DNA of 47,220 nt from a virus: the IMG/VR virus record IMGVR_UViG_3300017917_000963, positions 1 to 47,220 of that record, one strand, 5' to 3'. This document shows positions 23,601 through 29,663 of this stretch, one piece after another (position 1 is the first letter of the stretch; every line of letters begins with the position of its first letter). A program made the translations under genes and the position numbers. The notes beneath the pieces were generated by a model. It was not told the origin of the DNA, made no database searches, and worked only from the letters and a program-made list of their open reading frames with translations.

Positions 23601-25574
23601 ACTGTCTGTGTGCAAGCTCATTTTGTTGGCTTCTTTGCCCACTGCTCCTGGACGTACATCCACTGATAATGCGTTGCTGAACTGTGGTAGTTTTGCTTGC
23701 GCCTTTGTAGGAATATAACCCGACGCTTCGTTTTGTTGTGCTTTCTTTTGTAGCTGATAAAGACGACTTTGATTCTTTGCGTTGGCCGATCCGGGACCTT
23801 GACCTTGTGCTCTAATAAAATTCTGTAGTTCTTGATCCAGTTCGGCCTTTACTCCGGCTCGGTTCATGTTCTTGACAGTTTGCGCTGTGCGTGCCACTGT
23901 TTGTGCATCTTTAACAGCACCTGCTGTAGTTGTAGCACATCCGGGAGTGCCTGCTATGCAAGCGGCAGCTGCTAGTGCGCCTAGTTTTTGTTTGATGCCT
24001 TCATCAACTTCTTCAAATTTGTTAAAATCAGCGGAACGACGTGTTTCACTACCTTGACTAGGAAATTGTCCAGTTGATTTAACCGGTGGTTGAGATTGTT
24101 GTTGATTTATTTCTGCTTGTGCTTTATCATTAGCTATTGCTCGGAATTTATTTAAAGTTCTTGTATCTAATAGTTGACCAGTTGCCTGAGCACGTTGAAC
24201 TAGTGTATCAAAATGTTTTTTAACAAGTTGATTTTTTTGGATCTGAACTTGTTGTGTTGGTTGTTGCACATTGTCTGCTCTTGCAGATCCTCCTCCTAAC
24301 GCTAATCCAGCACCTAATATACCAGCGGCTACATTTTGTTTCCATCCTTCTTCCACTGGTGATTCAGCAAATAACTCGGGATGAGCCTGCCCATATTCAC
24401 GCATGAGCACACCGGCTTTGGCGTTGGCTTCATTTTCCCACTTAGATCCTGTTTCACCAGCATCCGCAGGCATGTCTGCAACTTCACCTTGACGTTGATG
24501 TGTAAGCTCATGTGCCACTGTACGCAAAATGTCCATGACATGGCGATTGGCCAAACTCACAATCAACTCATTGGTGTCATGATTGTAACTGCCAAATGTT
24601 CGGTTACGTTCTGACCAAGCAGGATCACGCTTGAAACGAATCGCAGGATCGTTTTCAATGTTTAACTTGGCAACACAAAAACGCACAAAGTCTCGTACTG
24701 TGTCTTCGGTTGCGGGTGCAGATTCTCTTATGCTTTCTCCACCACCACCATCACCACCAGCGTCTACAGCTGAAGCATCTGTGCCTGAGTTGAAACTGTA
24801 GCCAGGATACCAATATCCGCCAAAGCCGTATTTTGTTTTCTTTTTACTTTTCTTTTTCCGGCGCTCGTTTAAACTAAGCTCTGCATCTTGTGCGGCCTGT
24901 CGTGCATCATACAACTTCTTGATCATGCCTTGGTTGCGTAGCATTTTGTAGGCCAAGTTTTCAGCACCTAATTCACCGTGAGCATCTAATCCAGCTTGAC
25001 GCATGGTTTTGATTTTACGTGCCAATTCTGCGATCTTTTCGCCATTGCCTGATGCTACAGCAGATTCAATTCTGTGTCCAATGTCTTCAAACTTTGACTT
25101 TACAGCTTCATCGTTGACTGTGGCTTTGCGTTTGAGAGGAATCTTTACCCAGTCATTGTCCATCACTGAATAAATGCCCTGACTCACTGGTTGTTTGCGT
25201 GCATCTTCTACATAGAGCTCTACGTCATAGCCGCCGATGGTAATATTGTGTTGATCGTTGTACTGATACTTTTTGGCATCAAACAACTCACGATAAACGT
25301 CAGATTCATCTGCCTGCGGAATGTCTACAACTAAATGTAGATCAATGTCTGAGTGTGGTGTGTATGTGTATCCGGCGTTGCTGCCAGACACTGTGATGTC
25401 TTTTACTTCTAGATCACTGAGTCCTAGAAATTCCTTGAAATCCTTGGCGATCACCAGCAAACGCTCGCGCACTTCAGGCTTCATTTTTTCGCCGCTCCAA
25501 ATAGCAGGATTTAATGTGTCATTGAATTTAACTGCGTCGGCTAAATTATAGGAATCTAATTCTGTGATGTTCAT
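20631..25574 (-). CDS. Giant polyvalent protein: nucleotidyltransferase, HExxH metalloprotease, amidoligase-like and repeat modules (1647 aa)
   Basis: Residues 60-125 are a nucleotidyltransferase: SGSNAGYTYTPHSDIDLHLV with Asp76 and Asp78, and Glu119 in DVELYVED. Residues 290-400 are a zincin-type protease with His355-Glu356...His359 (VAHELTHQ) and a probable third ligand Glu382 (ENEANAKAG). Two hydrophobic signal-like segments follow at 410-432 and 526-551. From 818 an amidoligase/GCS-like fold is read from GFEAELIF (Glu822, Glu824), an acidic insert, then LEPDSSLSP, GLELVSPPMPL, STGLHMGISIPF and GYIEFRSPGGD. Four small alpha/beta modules end the protein (1325-1590). Hydrophobic-x-Glu sites lie at 284, 404, 409, 525, 791, 797 and 1588, between these parts. 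The N-terminal leader MNITELDS is atypical. Such polyvalent proteins are known to be delivered by phages. Confidence 0.7.
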   Translation of the reverse strand: MNITELDSYNLADAVKFNDTLNPAIWSGEKMKPEVRERLLVIAKDFKEFLGLSDLEVKDITVSGSNAGYTYTPHSDIDLHLVVDIPQADESDVYRELFDAKKYQYNDQHNITIGGYDVELYVEDARKQPVSQGIYSVMDNDWVKIPLKRKATVNDEAVKSKFEDIGHRIESAVASGNGEKIAELARKIKTMRQAGLDAHGELGAENLAYKMLRNQGMIKKLYDARQAAQDAELSLNERRKKKSKKKTKYGFGGYWYPGYSFNSGTDASAVDAGGDGGGGESIRESAPATEDTVRDFVRFCVAKLNIENDPAIRFKRDPAWSERNRTFGSYNHDTNELIVSLANRHVMDILRTVAHELTHQRQGEVADMPADAGETGSKWENEANAKAGVLMREYGQAHPELFAESPVEEGWKQNVAAGILGAGLALGGGSARADNVQQPTQQVQIQKNQLVKKHFDTLVQRAQATGQLLDTRTLNKFRAIANDKAQAEINQQQSQPPVKSTGQFPSQGSETRRSADFNKFEEVDEGIKQKLGALAAAACIAGTPGCATTTAGAVKDAQTVARTAQTVKNMNRAGVKAELDQELQNFIRAQGQGPGSANAKNQSRLYQLQKKAQQNEASGYIPTKAQAKLPQFSNALSVDVRPGAVGKEANKMSLHTDSQGHPQLLIKGLKNALREFKETGRISKEDYSADNPPGPETKPTMPAGTLRVDVSDVYDWYKLGQHISDLEGLGKHDFGQGPPSTIVSFGDEDTEHKFIDNLKATGLDVTDIDPLDPKRRLGRKIKTDPTYNVDESEQLDEVKMSPSALRKFANSPEAEGIQAGFEAELIFRDTQADEDDGEMEYDMDYDERTSSIDEVIDFFMHDDFGNGLSDRGADRLREKLDNAYFEWRDDQVIRDFENESEDLVREVWLEERPMSERILSALTDGIGLDDEQADAVMELHKRYANKEITGSEMSEEQLEMTSQYSEARSIANEVLDEEVEASIDLQDSIYDQALENFQENWEGDDSSFFSDIGLRWMSDVMNEYGLDWPYMTGGGGNGGRREWSDIAREIEQVTGMPVEVGYGYHTKKRVPNEYVLEPDSSLSPDDSEDFGLELVSPPMPLNKAIEQLEAIIDWANSDGDAYTNSSTGLHMGISIPFKGGDVDYLKLILFMGDQYVLEKFGRAANTYTDSALKKLKQNVAGSKNRGDTKIASAMELMRNNLIELAQKYVQQGVGNSKYTSAHIKPGYIEFRSPGGDYLSAGDQGEQDILASTMRRFAYAMYLAGRPDLERPEYYKKLYKLIAPEGGEDLNLFAKFSSGELTAEELKKQWAERVISKEVPGGMGPKSEWKLYNRFTKKPVPGVVFSGYTEMDALERAKARVSPASSMMDFKQAYELRDVGTNTGRWSVIRNDNQETLEIIDAPTRGAAADLAYEKYTNVIPFYVEPYSGSDAEPEPKLSRRAQLAKQIAQPKDYVIINKHSMLPFYTFRASSQSQAVDFAITYLQDKNLDIGNFTVQKASNVKQAIDNRVDSKQLQQRVEPRVRDIDFTIDQDRVQYEIVDRRNGQVVLRYNADSADDAGDKFTNWLRNQGMPETTENYGWRLAQTVTESINDAQRARAAMDAAAKKLGYANFAAVPPSAKNTVMQMAVNALKLDSGHYNMLDRKNKQ

Positions 25575-25577
25575 AGT

Positions 25578-25587
25578 GTATTTATTT
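25578..25587 (-). promoter_or_regulatory. Late promoter motif AATAAATAC
   Basis: The minus strand reads AAATAAATAC and ends three bases before ATG 25574, with no ribosome binding site. A TGTGTTATAAT extended -10 element at 25596-25606 lies just upstream and could give earlier transcription. Confidence 0.5.
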
Positions 25588-25595
25588 GATTAATT

Positions 25596-25604
25596 ATTAT
25601 AACA
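25596..25604 (-). promoter_or_regulatory. Extended -10 promoter candidate
   Basis: TATAAT (25596-25601) is preceded by TG with one base between, the extended -10 pattern of sigma70. No -35 box is seen at 17 bp because a terminator stem occupies that place. Confidence 0.4.
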
Positions 25605-25612
25605 CAGCAAAC

Positions 25613-25645
25613 AAAAAGCCGCTTGATTCAGCGGCTCTTTTTTTA
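25613..25645 (-). terminator. Intrinsic terminator after the glycosyltransferase-like gene
   Basis: A perfect stem AGCCGC/GCGGCT with loop TGAATCAA is followed on the minus strand by TTTTTG, and on the plus strand the same stem is followed by a longer T-run, so it could work in both directions. It ends the transcript coming from 26.6 kb and insulates the giant gene's promoter. Confidence 0.8.
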
Positions 25646-25658
25646 TTTTAAAAAAGAA

Positions 25659-26555
25659 TTATTTCTTTTTCTTTTTGCTGGCCAACACTTTGCCTGCCAC
25701 TGGAGCTGGTGGTTCTGCTGCTTGCAGTGGTTGATTCACTGTGAATGCAGCCGGTGTATTAACTGGCAGTTGTGTAGTCTGTGCAGGTTGTTGATTGGCC
25801 TGGGCCTGGGCATGCAGATCTCTATAGGCTTGCTCTTGATTTTCATTTGAGAACACATAAGTTCCTGAATGACGTAGCAAAACACGCTTGTCAACCCAAA
25901 CTTCGCCACCTAGATCACGCCAGTTTTCACAGAATGCCCAGTCTTCTGAGTAATATCGATTTTCACGCACACCTGTGTCAAAATAGGTCTTCATGTGTGC
26001 GTCTAATTCCACTGGCAAACCAATGTCATTTTTAAACGGAATAACATGTGGATGTTTGTTTAGCTTTTCAAACACATGACGTTTGATCAACAAAAATCCT
26101 GTGCCTGTTTTTGAAACTTCTTGTAGTGCGCCTTCTTCTCGAGCACCTTCAAATCCGTTTACGCACCATTTGATTGGAATTGATTTCATTGGATATAAAC
26201 CACCAATTACGTCTTTGTCTGCATTGAGCATTACTAGCAAATGCCATGGTTCCCAACCAATATCAGCATCAATAAACATTAGGTGTGTTGAATCTGGGTT
26301 AGTTAAAAACTTGGCTGTCAGCGTGTTTCTAGCACGAGTAATTAAACTCTCATTGGTCATGGTTTCCATGGTCCAATCAATGCCCAACTGACGTGCAGTA
26401 TTGGACCATTTGATAAAACTCATAAAAGTTGATTCAGTTAAATTACCACCATAACAAGGCATACAAATATGCACCTTGGTGGTTTTTAAATAATCAATGT
26501 TGACTTGTACAGTGTTTTGTTGCGGTACCGGAGTTTGTGCGATTGCTTCTGACAT
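25659..26555 (-). CDS. GT-A-type glycosyltransferase-like protein (298 aa)
   Basis: ATG at 26553-26555 is chosen because AGAGG lies five bases upstream; a GTG nine codons earlier has no such site. The core shows HICMPCYGG as the first strand, RARNTLTAKFL and LMFIDADIGW with a DxD-like Asp96-Ala-Asp98, then YYSEDWAFCENW, the acidic motif near the acceptor site in family-2-like enzymes. This is a nucleotide-sugar binding fold used to glycosylate DNA bases, virion proteins or surface glycans; the substrate is unknown. The C-terminal 70 residues are a Gln/Pro/Ala linker ending in a Lys run. A late-promoter-like GTAAATAT is upstream and a terminator follows. Confidence 0.65.
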   Translation of the reverse strand: MSEAIAQTPVPQQNTVQVNIDYLKTTKVHICMPCYGGNLTESTFMSFIKWSNTARQLGIDWTMETMTNESLITRARNTLTAKFLTNPDSTHLMFIDADIGWEPWHLLVMLNADKDVIGGLYPMKSIPIKWCVNGFEGAREEGALQEVSKTGTGFLLIKRHVFEKLNKHPHVIPFKNDIGLPVELDAHMKTYFDTGVRENRYYSEDWAFCENWRDLGGEVWVDKRVLLRHSGTYVFSNENQEQAYRDLHAQAQANQQPAQTTQLPVNTPAAFTVNQPLQAAEPPAPVAGKVLASKKKKK

Positions 26556-26582
26556 TTGTTCCTCTTGTTGTAAAATGTACAC

Positions 26583-26590
26583 ATATTTAC
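26583..26590 (-). promoter_or_regulatory. Late promoter motif GTAAATAT
   Basis: The minus strand reads GTAAATAT about 28 bases before the ATG of the glycosyltransferase-like gene, at a distance that leaves room for its AGAGG ribosome binding site. Confidence 0.45.
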
Positions 26591-26611
26591 AAGAGGCCGC
26601 AGGGTGGGGTG

Positions 26612-27967
26612 TTATTTCCTGCCTATTACCATGAAACGATTGTACTCAGTTTCGGGATCTTGTAAACTACGAGTTCCTGTGTAGTATACTTGATCTAACG
26701 GGAATTTGTCAAGGATATCTTGGGGACTGTGAAACTGTTGACCAGGGTCTTGATCACGTGCTTGTAAAACTACCAGCGTGCCTGCAGGAATATGGTCAAA
26801 CCAAGCACGCCCGGGCATGTCTGTTAGGCTGGTATTGATCACAGCACTATTGGGGCCCAACTGACGATAGTCTAATTCGTTAGCATCTTGGTACATGTGT
26901 TCCACACGCTCGGCGCCCACGTGATCCAACATTCTGGCACTTTGCGTCAACATACCTTGATCAGTTTCAACATTGATGATTTGATCATATTCAAATGTGG
27001 GTTGTAGATGCATGTATAATGCAAGATTGCCGTACCAAGAACCCAGGATATAAACAGTGTCTAACGTGGGTGCAATTTCGCCTAGCTCTTTTAACAACCA
27101 AACTTTGCTTCGAGTCAAATCCGGAGTAAAACTGCCTTGAAGACTGTAACCCGAACTTTCATTTACTTTTTTTTTACGGCCAGCACAGTGAGCACGCTGA
27201 CTAAAACCTCGAGGATTATTGCAATTGATACTACGTTTGTACTTTTGACTCCATTTTTCTTCAATGTAGTCTTCGGGTTCTTTTTGTTTTAGTTGTGCAA
27301 TCATTTCTTTTAAGTGATTGATCTTTTGTGAAATTCTTGTGTGACTTTCGGACACTGTTTGTACAGCTTTTCCGGTGCCTAGCTTACGATCAAATATGTC
27401 TTTTATTCCAGCATCCATGTCACCATAAAGATCAGCAATAATTTGTTCGCGATCAGCATTGTTGCCTGCAATGTATTTTTTGCGAATTTGGCTAGCTGAA
27501 TTGGCATCGGCGCCCTGTACTCGAAAATTAACTGTGGGTGTCACTGCCACATAAGCATGCTGAGTCATGTTTTTTAAATCTTTTCCATCTTCGGGAAAAG
27601 GTTGCATATAACTAGCAGATCCATCTTTTTTGGGACGGAAATTAAAACGTGCATCTTCGCCACTCATGTCTTTTTCACTCACAGCAAAGATCAACACTGT
27701 GTTCTCAGGATCGTCTATTTCGCTTTTGATTTCTTGAGCTTGGTAAGGATTCTTTACCTGTGCAATTTTTCCAGGAGCAATACCCAACTTGGTCATCATG
27801 TCCATTTTATCTGCAAACGAGAATGGACTGGTCTCTGGATCTTGTTTGTCACTGCTTACAACAAATACGTTGTCTGTGCCAAAGCGGCGTACTAGATAAT
27901 CATAGCTGGCTTTGTGACCACGATGAAAAGGGTGAAAACGTCCGGGATAAATTACTACTGTGCGCAT
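26612..27967 (-). CDS. Nucleotidylyltransferase-methyltransferase fusion with a central Cys-pair module (451 aa)
   Basis: The N-terminal domain (1-195) begins with YPGRFHPFHRGHKASYDYL, the GRFxPFHxGH signature of nucleotidylyltransferases such as NMNAT. The C-terminal domain (about 285-451) resembles a class I methyltransferase: VYILGSWYGNLALYM as motif I, INVETDQGML as the acidic strand 2 end. Between them sit VSE|S (205-207), IEE|K (235-237), a basic module with Cys249 and Cys261 (SINCNNPRGFSQRAHCAGR) and VNE|S (268-270). These are prohead-protease-like sites, so the enzyme may be split during head maturation. The CTAAATAC motif is three bases before ATG and no ribosome binding site is present. 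Confidence 0.65.
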   Translation of the reverse strand: MRTVVIYPGRFHPFHRGHKASYDYLVRRFGTDNVFVVSSDKQDPETSPFSFADKMDMMTKLGIAPGKIAQVKNPYQAQEIKSEIDDPENTVLIFAVSEKDMSGEDARFNFRPKKDGSASYMQPFPEDGKDLKNMTQHAYVAVTPTVNFRVQGADANSASQIRKKYIAGNNADREQIIADLYGDMDAGIKDIFDRKLGTGKAVQTVSESHTRISQKINHLKEMIAQLKQKEPEDYIEEKWSQKYKRSINCNNPRGFSQRAHCAGRKKKVNESSGYSLQGSFTPDLTRSKVWLLKELGEIAPTLDTVYILGSWYGNLALYMHLQPTFEYDQIINVETDQGMLTQSARMLDHVGAERVEHMYQDANELDYRQLGPNSAVINTSLTDMPGRAWFDHIPAGTLVVLQARDQDPGQQFHSPQDILDKFPLDQVYYTGTRSLQDPETEYNRFMVIGRK

Positions 27968-27970
27968 TCA

Positions 27971-27978
27971 GTATTTAG
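27971..27978 (-). promoter_or_regulatory. Late promoter motif CTAAATAC
   Basis: The motif ends three bases before ATG 27967, the same spacing as at 15507 and 25578, with no ribosome binding site in between. Confidence 0.5.
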
Positions 27979-27982
27979 CAGC

Positions 27983-28417
27983 TTACACGTGTTCTAACAA
28001 CCATAGATAAACCGGCGTGCTAAATTTAAAATCCACAGACCCATTACACCCCATGGTTCCAAAAAAGTTTTCTGAAACCACTGGCCCATTGCCGTTGAAA
28101 TCGTGAGAATAAGTGCAATGTTTAAAATATACAAAATCCAAATCAATGTTGTTGATTTCTATATTTGAAATGGTCAGCACAGCATCTTTGACAATTTGAT
28201 TTTGTGCATCGACTGTGGTATGATGTGATTTTTTTCCTGACATAATAAATTTTATATTGTGTTCAGTGTTGGTATTATCATCAAATTCATGAGTTACCGT
28301 GGCAACATTGTCTATTACATCAGAAAAAATCACTGACGTGTCAAACATCATTTGAAAATGTAACCCGGCATCAGGGTCAGAAGGAGTGATTTGAAACACC
28401 AATTTTGATACACTCAT
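27983..28417 (-). CDS. Probable virion beta-sandwich protein (144 aa)
   Basis: A strand-rich protein with no membrane segment: KLVFQITPSDPDAGLHF, ISNIEINNIDLDFVYF, CTYSHDFNGNGPVV and a terminal VYLWLLEHV. This resembles small beta-sandwich proteins common in marine T4-like phages and annotated as structural. No catalytic residues stand out. It follows the 121-aa beta protein by eight bases and is probably transcribed with it from the late element at 28974. Confidence 0.5.
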   Translation of the reverse strand: MSVSKLVFQITPSDPDAGLHFQMMFDTSVIFSDVIDNVATVTHEFDDNTNTEHNIKFIMSGKKSHHTTVDAQNQIVKDAVLTISNIEINNIDLDFVYFKHCTYSHDFNGNGPVVSENFFGTMGCNGSVDFKFSTPVYLWLLEHV

Positions 28418-28425
28418 ATCAGGAA

Positions 28426-28791
28426 TTAATATGTTAGATTAATAAAATTAATGGTACCAGAATCAAATCCAGTGATTTGAGCTCGTACCCAGGTAAAATT
28501 GCCAGTGGCTGTATAAACGCGGTGATCGGTTATAGCAGTAGAATCATCGCCGTATTCGTAGATATCAAACCAGTCTGCTGTTTGCCATTCGTTGTCTATT
28601 GTGGCTTGTAAGGTAATAACGCCGGTAAAATCAGTGGTTCTAATACCCAAGGTTTGTATGCCACCTTGTCCTTGATAGTAACCCACTGCTTTGACACCGT
28701 CAGAATTAAAATCCGCTGAGCTACCGTCATAGTTGCCCGATGGCGTGCCATACACAACATTGTCCAATAAAAATAGATTATTGAGAGCCAT
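28426..28791 (-). CDS. Probable virion structural protein, beta-rich (121 aa)
   Basis: The sequence alternates short strands with Gly/Asp/Thr turns: YYQGQGGIQTLGIRTTDF, GVITLQATIDNEWQTADWF and YTATGNFTWVRAQITGFDSG. The pattern is that of a beta-sandwich found repeatedly in marine phage virion proteins (recollection, not a search). Its ATG overlaps the stop of the 58-aa gene by one base (TAATG). Confidence 0.55.
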   Translation of the reverse strand: MALNNLFLLDNVVYGTPSGNYDGSSADFNSDGVKAVGYYQGQGGIQTLGIRTTDFTGVITLQATIDNEWQTADWFDIYEYGDDSTAITDHRVYTATGNFTWVRAQITGFDSGTINFINLTY

Positions 28792-28967
28792 TACGCCTGT
28801 TGCACTTCTACAATAACAGCACTGCCTGATGCTTCTGAAGCCAGCTGTTGAACAACTGCTTCTAATTGAGCAATCATTTCAGGTGTCAACAACACATGAG
28901 CTGTGTCAGTGTCACGCACCATTTCGCTAACAGTAATAACTAAAGAGGTTGAATTGATTTTTGCCAT
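28791..28967 (-). CDS. Small conserved protein (58 aa)
   Basis: ATG at 28965-28967 opens a 58-codon frame ending with TAA at 28791-28793, sharing one base with the next ATG. The protein begins MAKINSTSLVITVSEMV and continues with a helix (LTPEMIAQLEAVVQQLASEA) and a final strand. It has no known motif. A CTAAATAA element ends seven bases before the ATG, and there is no ribosome binding site. It is probably co-expressed with the two beta-rich genes after it. Confidence 0.65.
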   Translation of the reverse strand: MAKINSTSLVITVSEMVRDTDTAHVLLTPEMIAQLEAVVQQLASEASGSAVIVEVQQA

Positions 28968-28973
28968 AGTGTT

Positions 28974-28981
28974 TTATTTAG
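28974..28981 (-). promoter_or_regulatory. Late promoter motif CTAAATAA
   Basis: The motif overlaps the stop codon of the 229-aa gene and precedes ATG 28967 by six bases, giving a predicted leader of at most a few nucleotides. Confidence 0.4.
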
Positions 28982-29663
28982 CCACTATTTGCACAGTCTT
29001 GCGAATTAATCCTGGACGGATTAGGCTCAACAGTGTGATCCAGGATTGTGCATTGTAATCAATAAAAAAATAATCCTGTGTGCGTTCAAAAGGTGTAGCT
29101 AACCAACTTACTAATGCTGGGCTAATTTTAACTGATTGTTGAGTTAAAAAATCATTTATTTGATTCTTTTCTGTACTGGTCAATTTAACAGATCGAAAAT
29201 AACTACGATATTGATATTTTGGGTTACGTAATGTAATAGTATTTCGAGCTCTAACTATGTTGGCGCGAGTATATTTCACTGATCTAACAAAAGGCAGTCG
29301 ACCAATACGCTCTAACAGTATAGGATTATTGCTGTAAATCCAACACTGGTCCACACTGATAACCATTTTGTAGGGCTCTTCTACACGTTGTAAAAAGTCA
29401 GCAAAAGCATACAAGTTTTCTTTGGTAATAGCAGTAATAGCATCATGGCCACGTACAAAATTATTGTGGGGCCAACGTGAACGCACACGCTCGCGCCATA
29501 TCTGCCGAGAAGTCAATACTTGTTCAATATTGTCAGCATCCAAGCTGTCACGCAAGGCACTGACTTCGCTGAGCCTAAATCTAACGCAATATTGCCAGTG
29601 ATCGTAAAACAGTCGATCACTGTCTACAGGATTAAAGATCTGAGGATGGATGGTCAAGGACAA
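28974..29663 (-). CDS. Conserved protein of unknown function (229 aa)
   Basis: A basic, Arg- and Tyr-rich protein without membrane segments: FYDHWQYCVRFRL near the start, EPYKMVISVDQCWIYSNN near residue 97 and RSVKYTRANIVRARNT near 127. Many Arg in strand-like context suggest binding to nucleic acid or a virion partner, but I do not recognise a family. Its start lies 32 bases inside the 3' end of the clpA-like gene, so it is translated from the same message. Confidence 0.55.
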   Translation of the reverse strand: MSLTIHPQIFNPVDSDRLFYDHWQYCVRFRLSEVSALRDSLDADNIEQVLTSRQIWRERVRSRWPHNNFVRGHDAITAITKENLYAFADFLQRVEEPYKMVISVDQCWIYSNNPILLERIGRLPFVRSVKYTRANIVRARNTITLRNPKYQYRSYFRSVKLTSTEKNQINDFLTQQSVKISPALVSWLATPFERTQDYFFIDYNAQSWITLLSLIRPGLIRKTVQIVAK

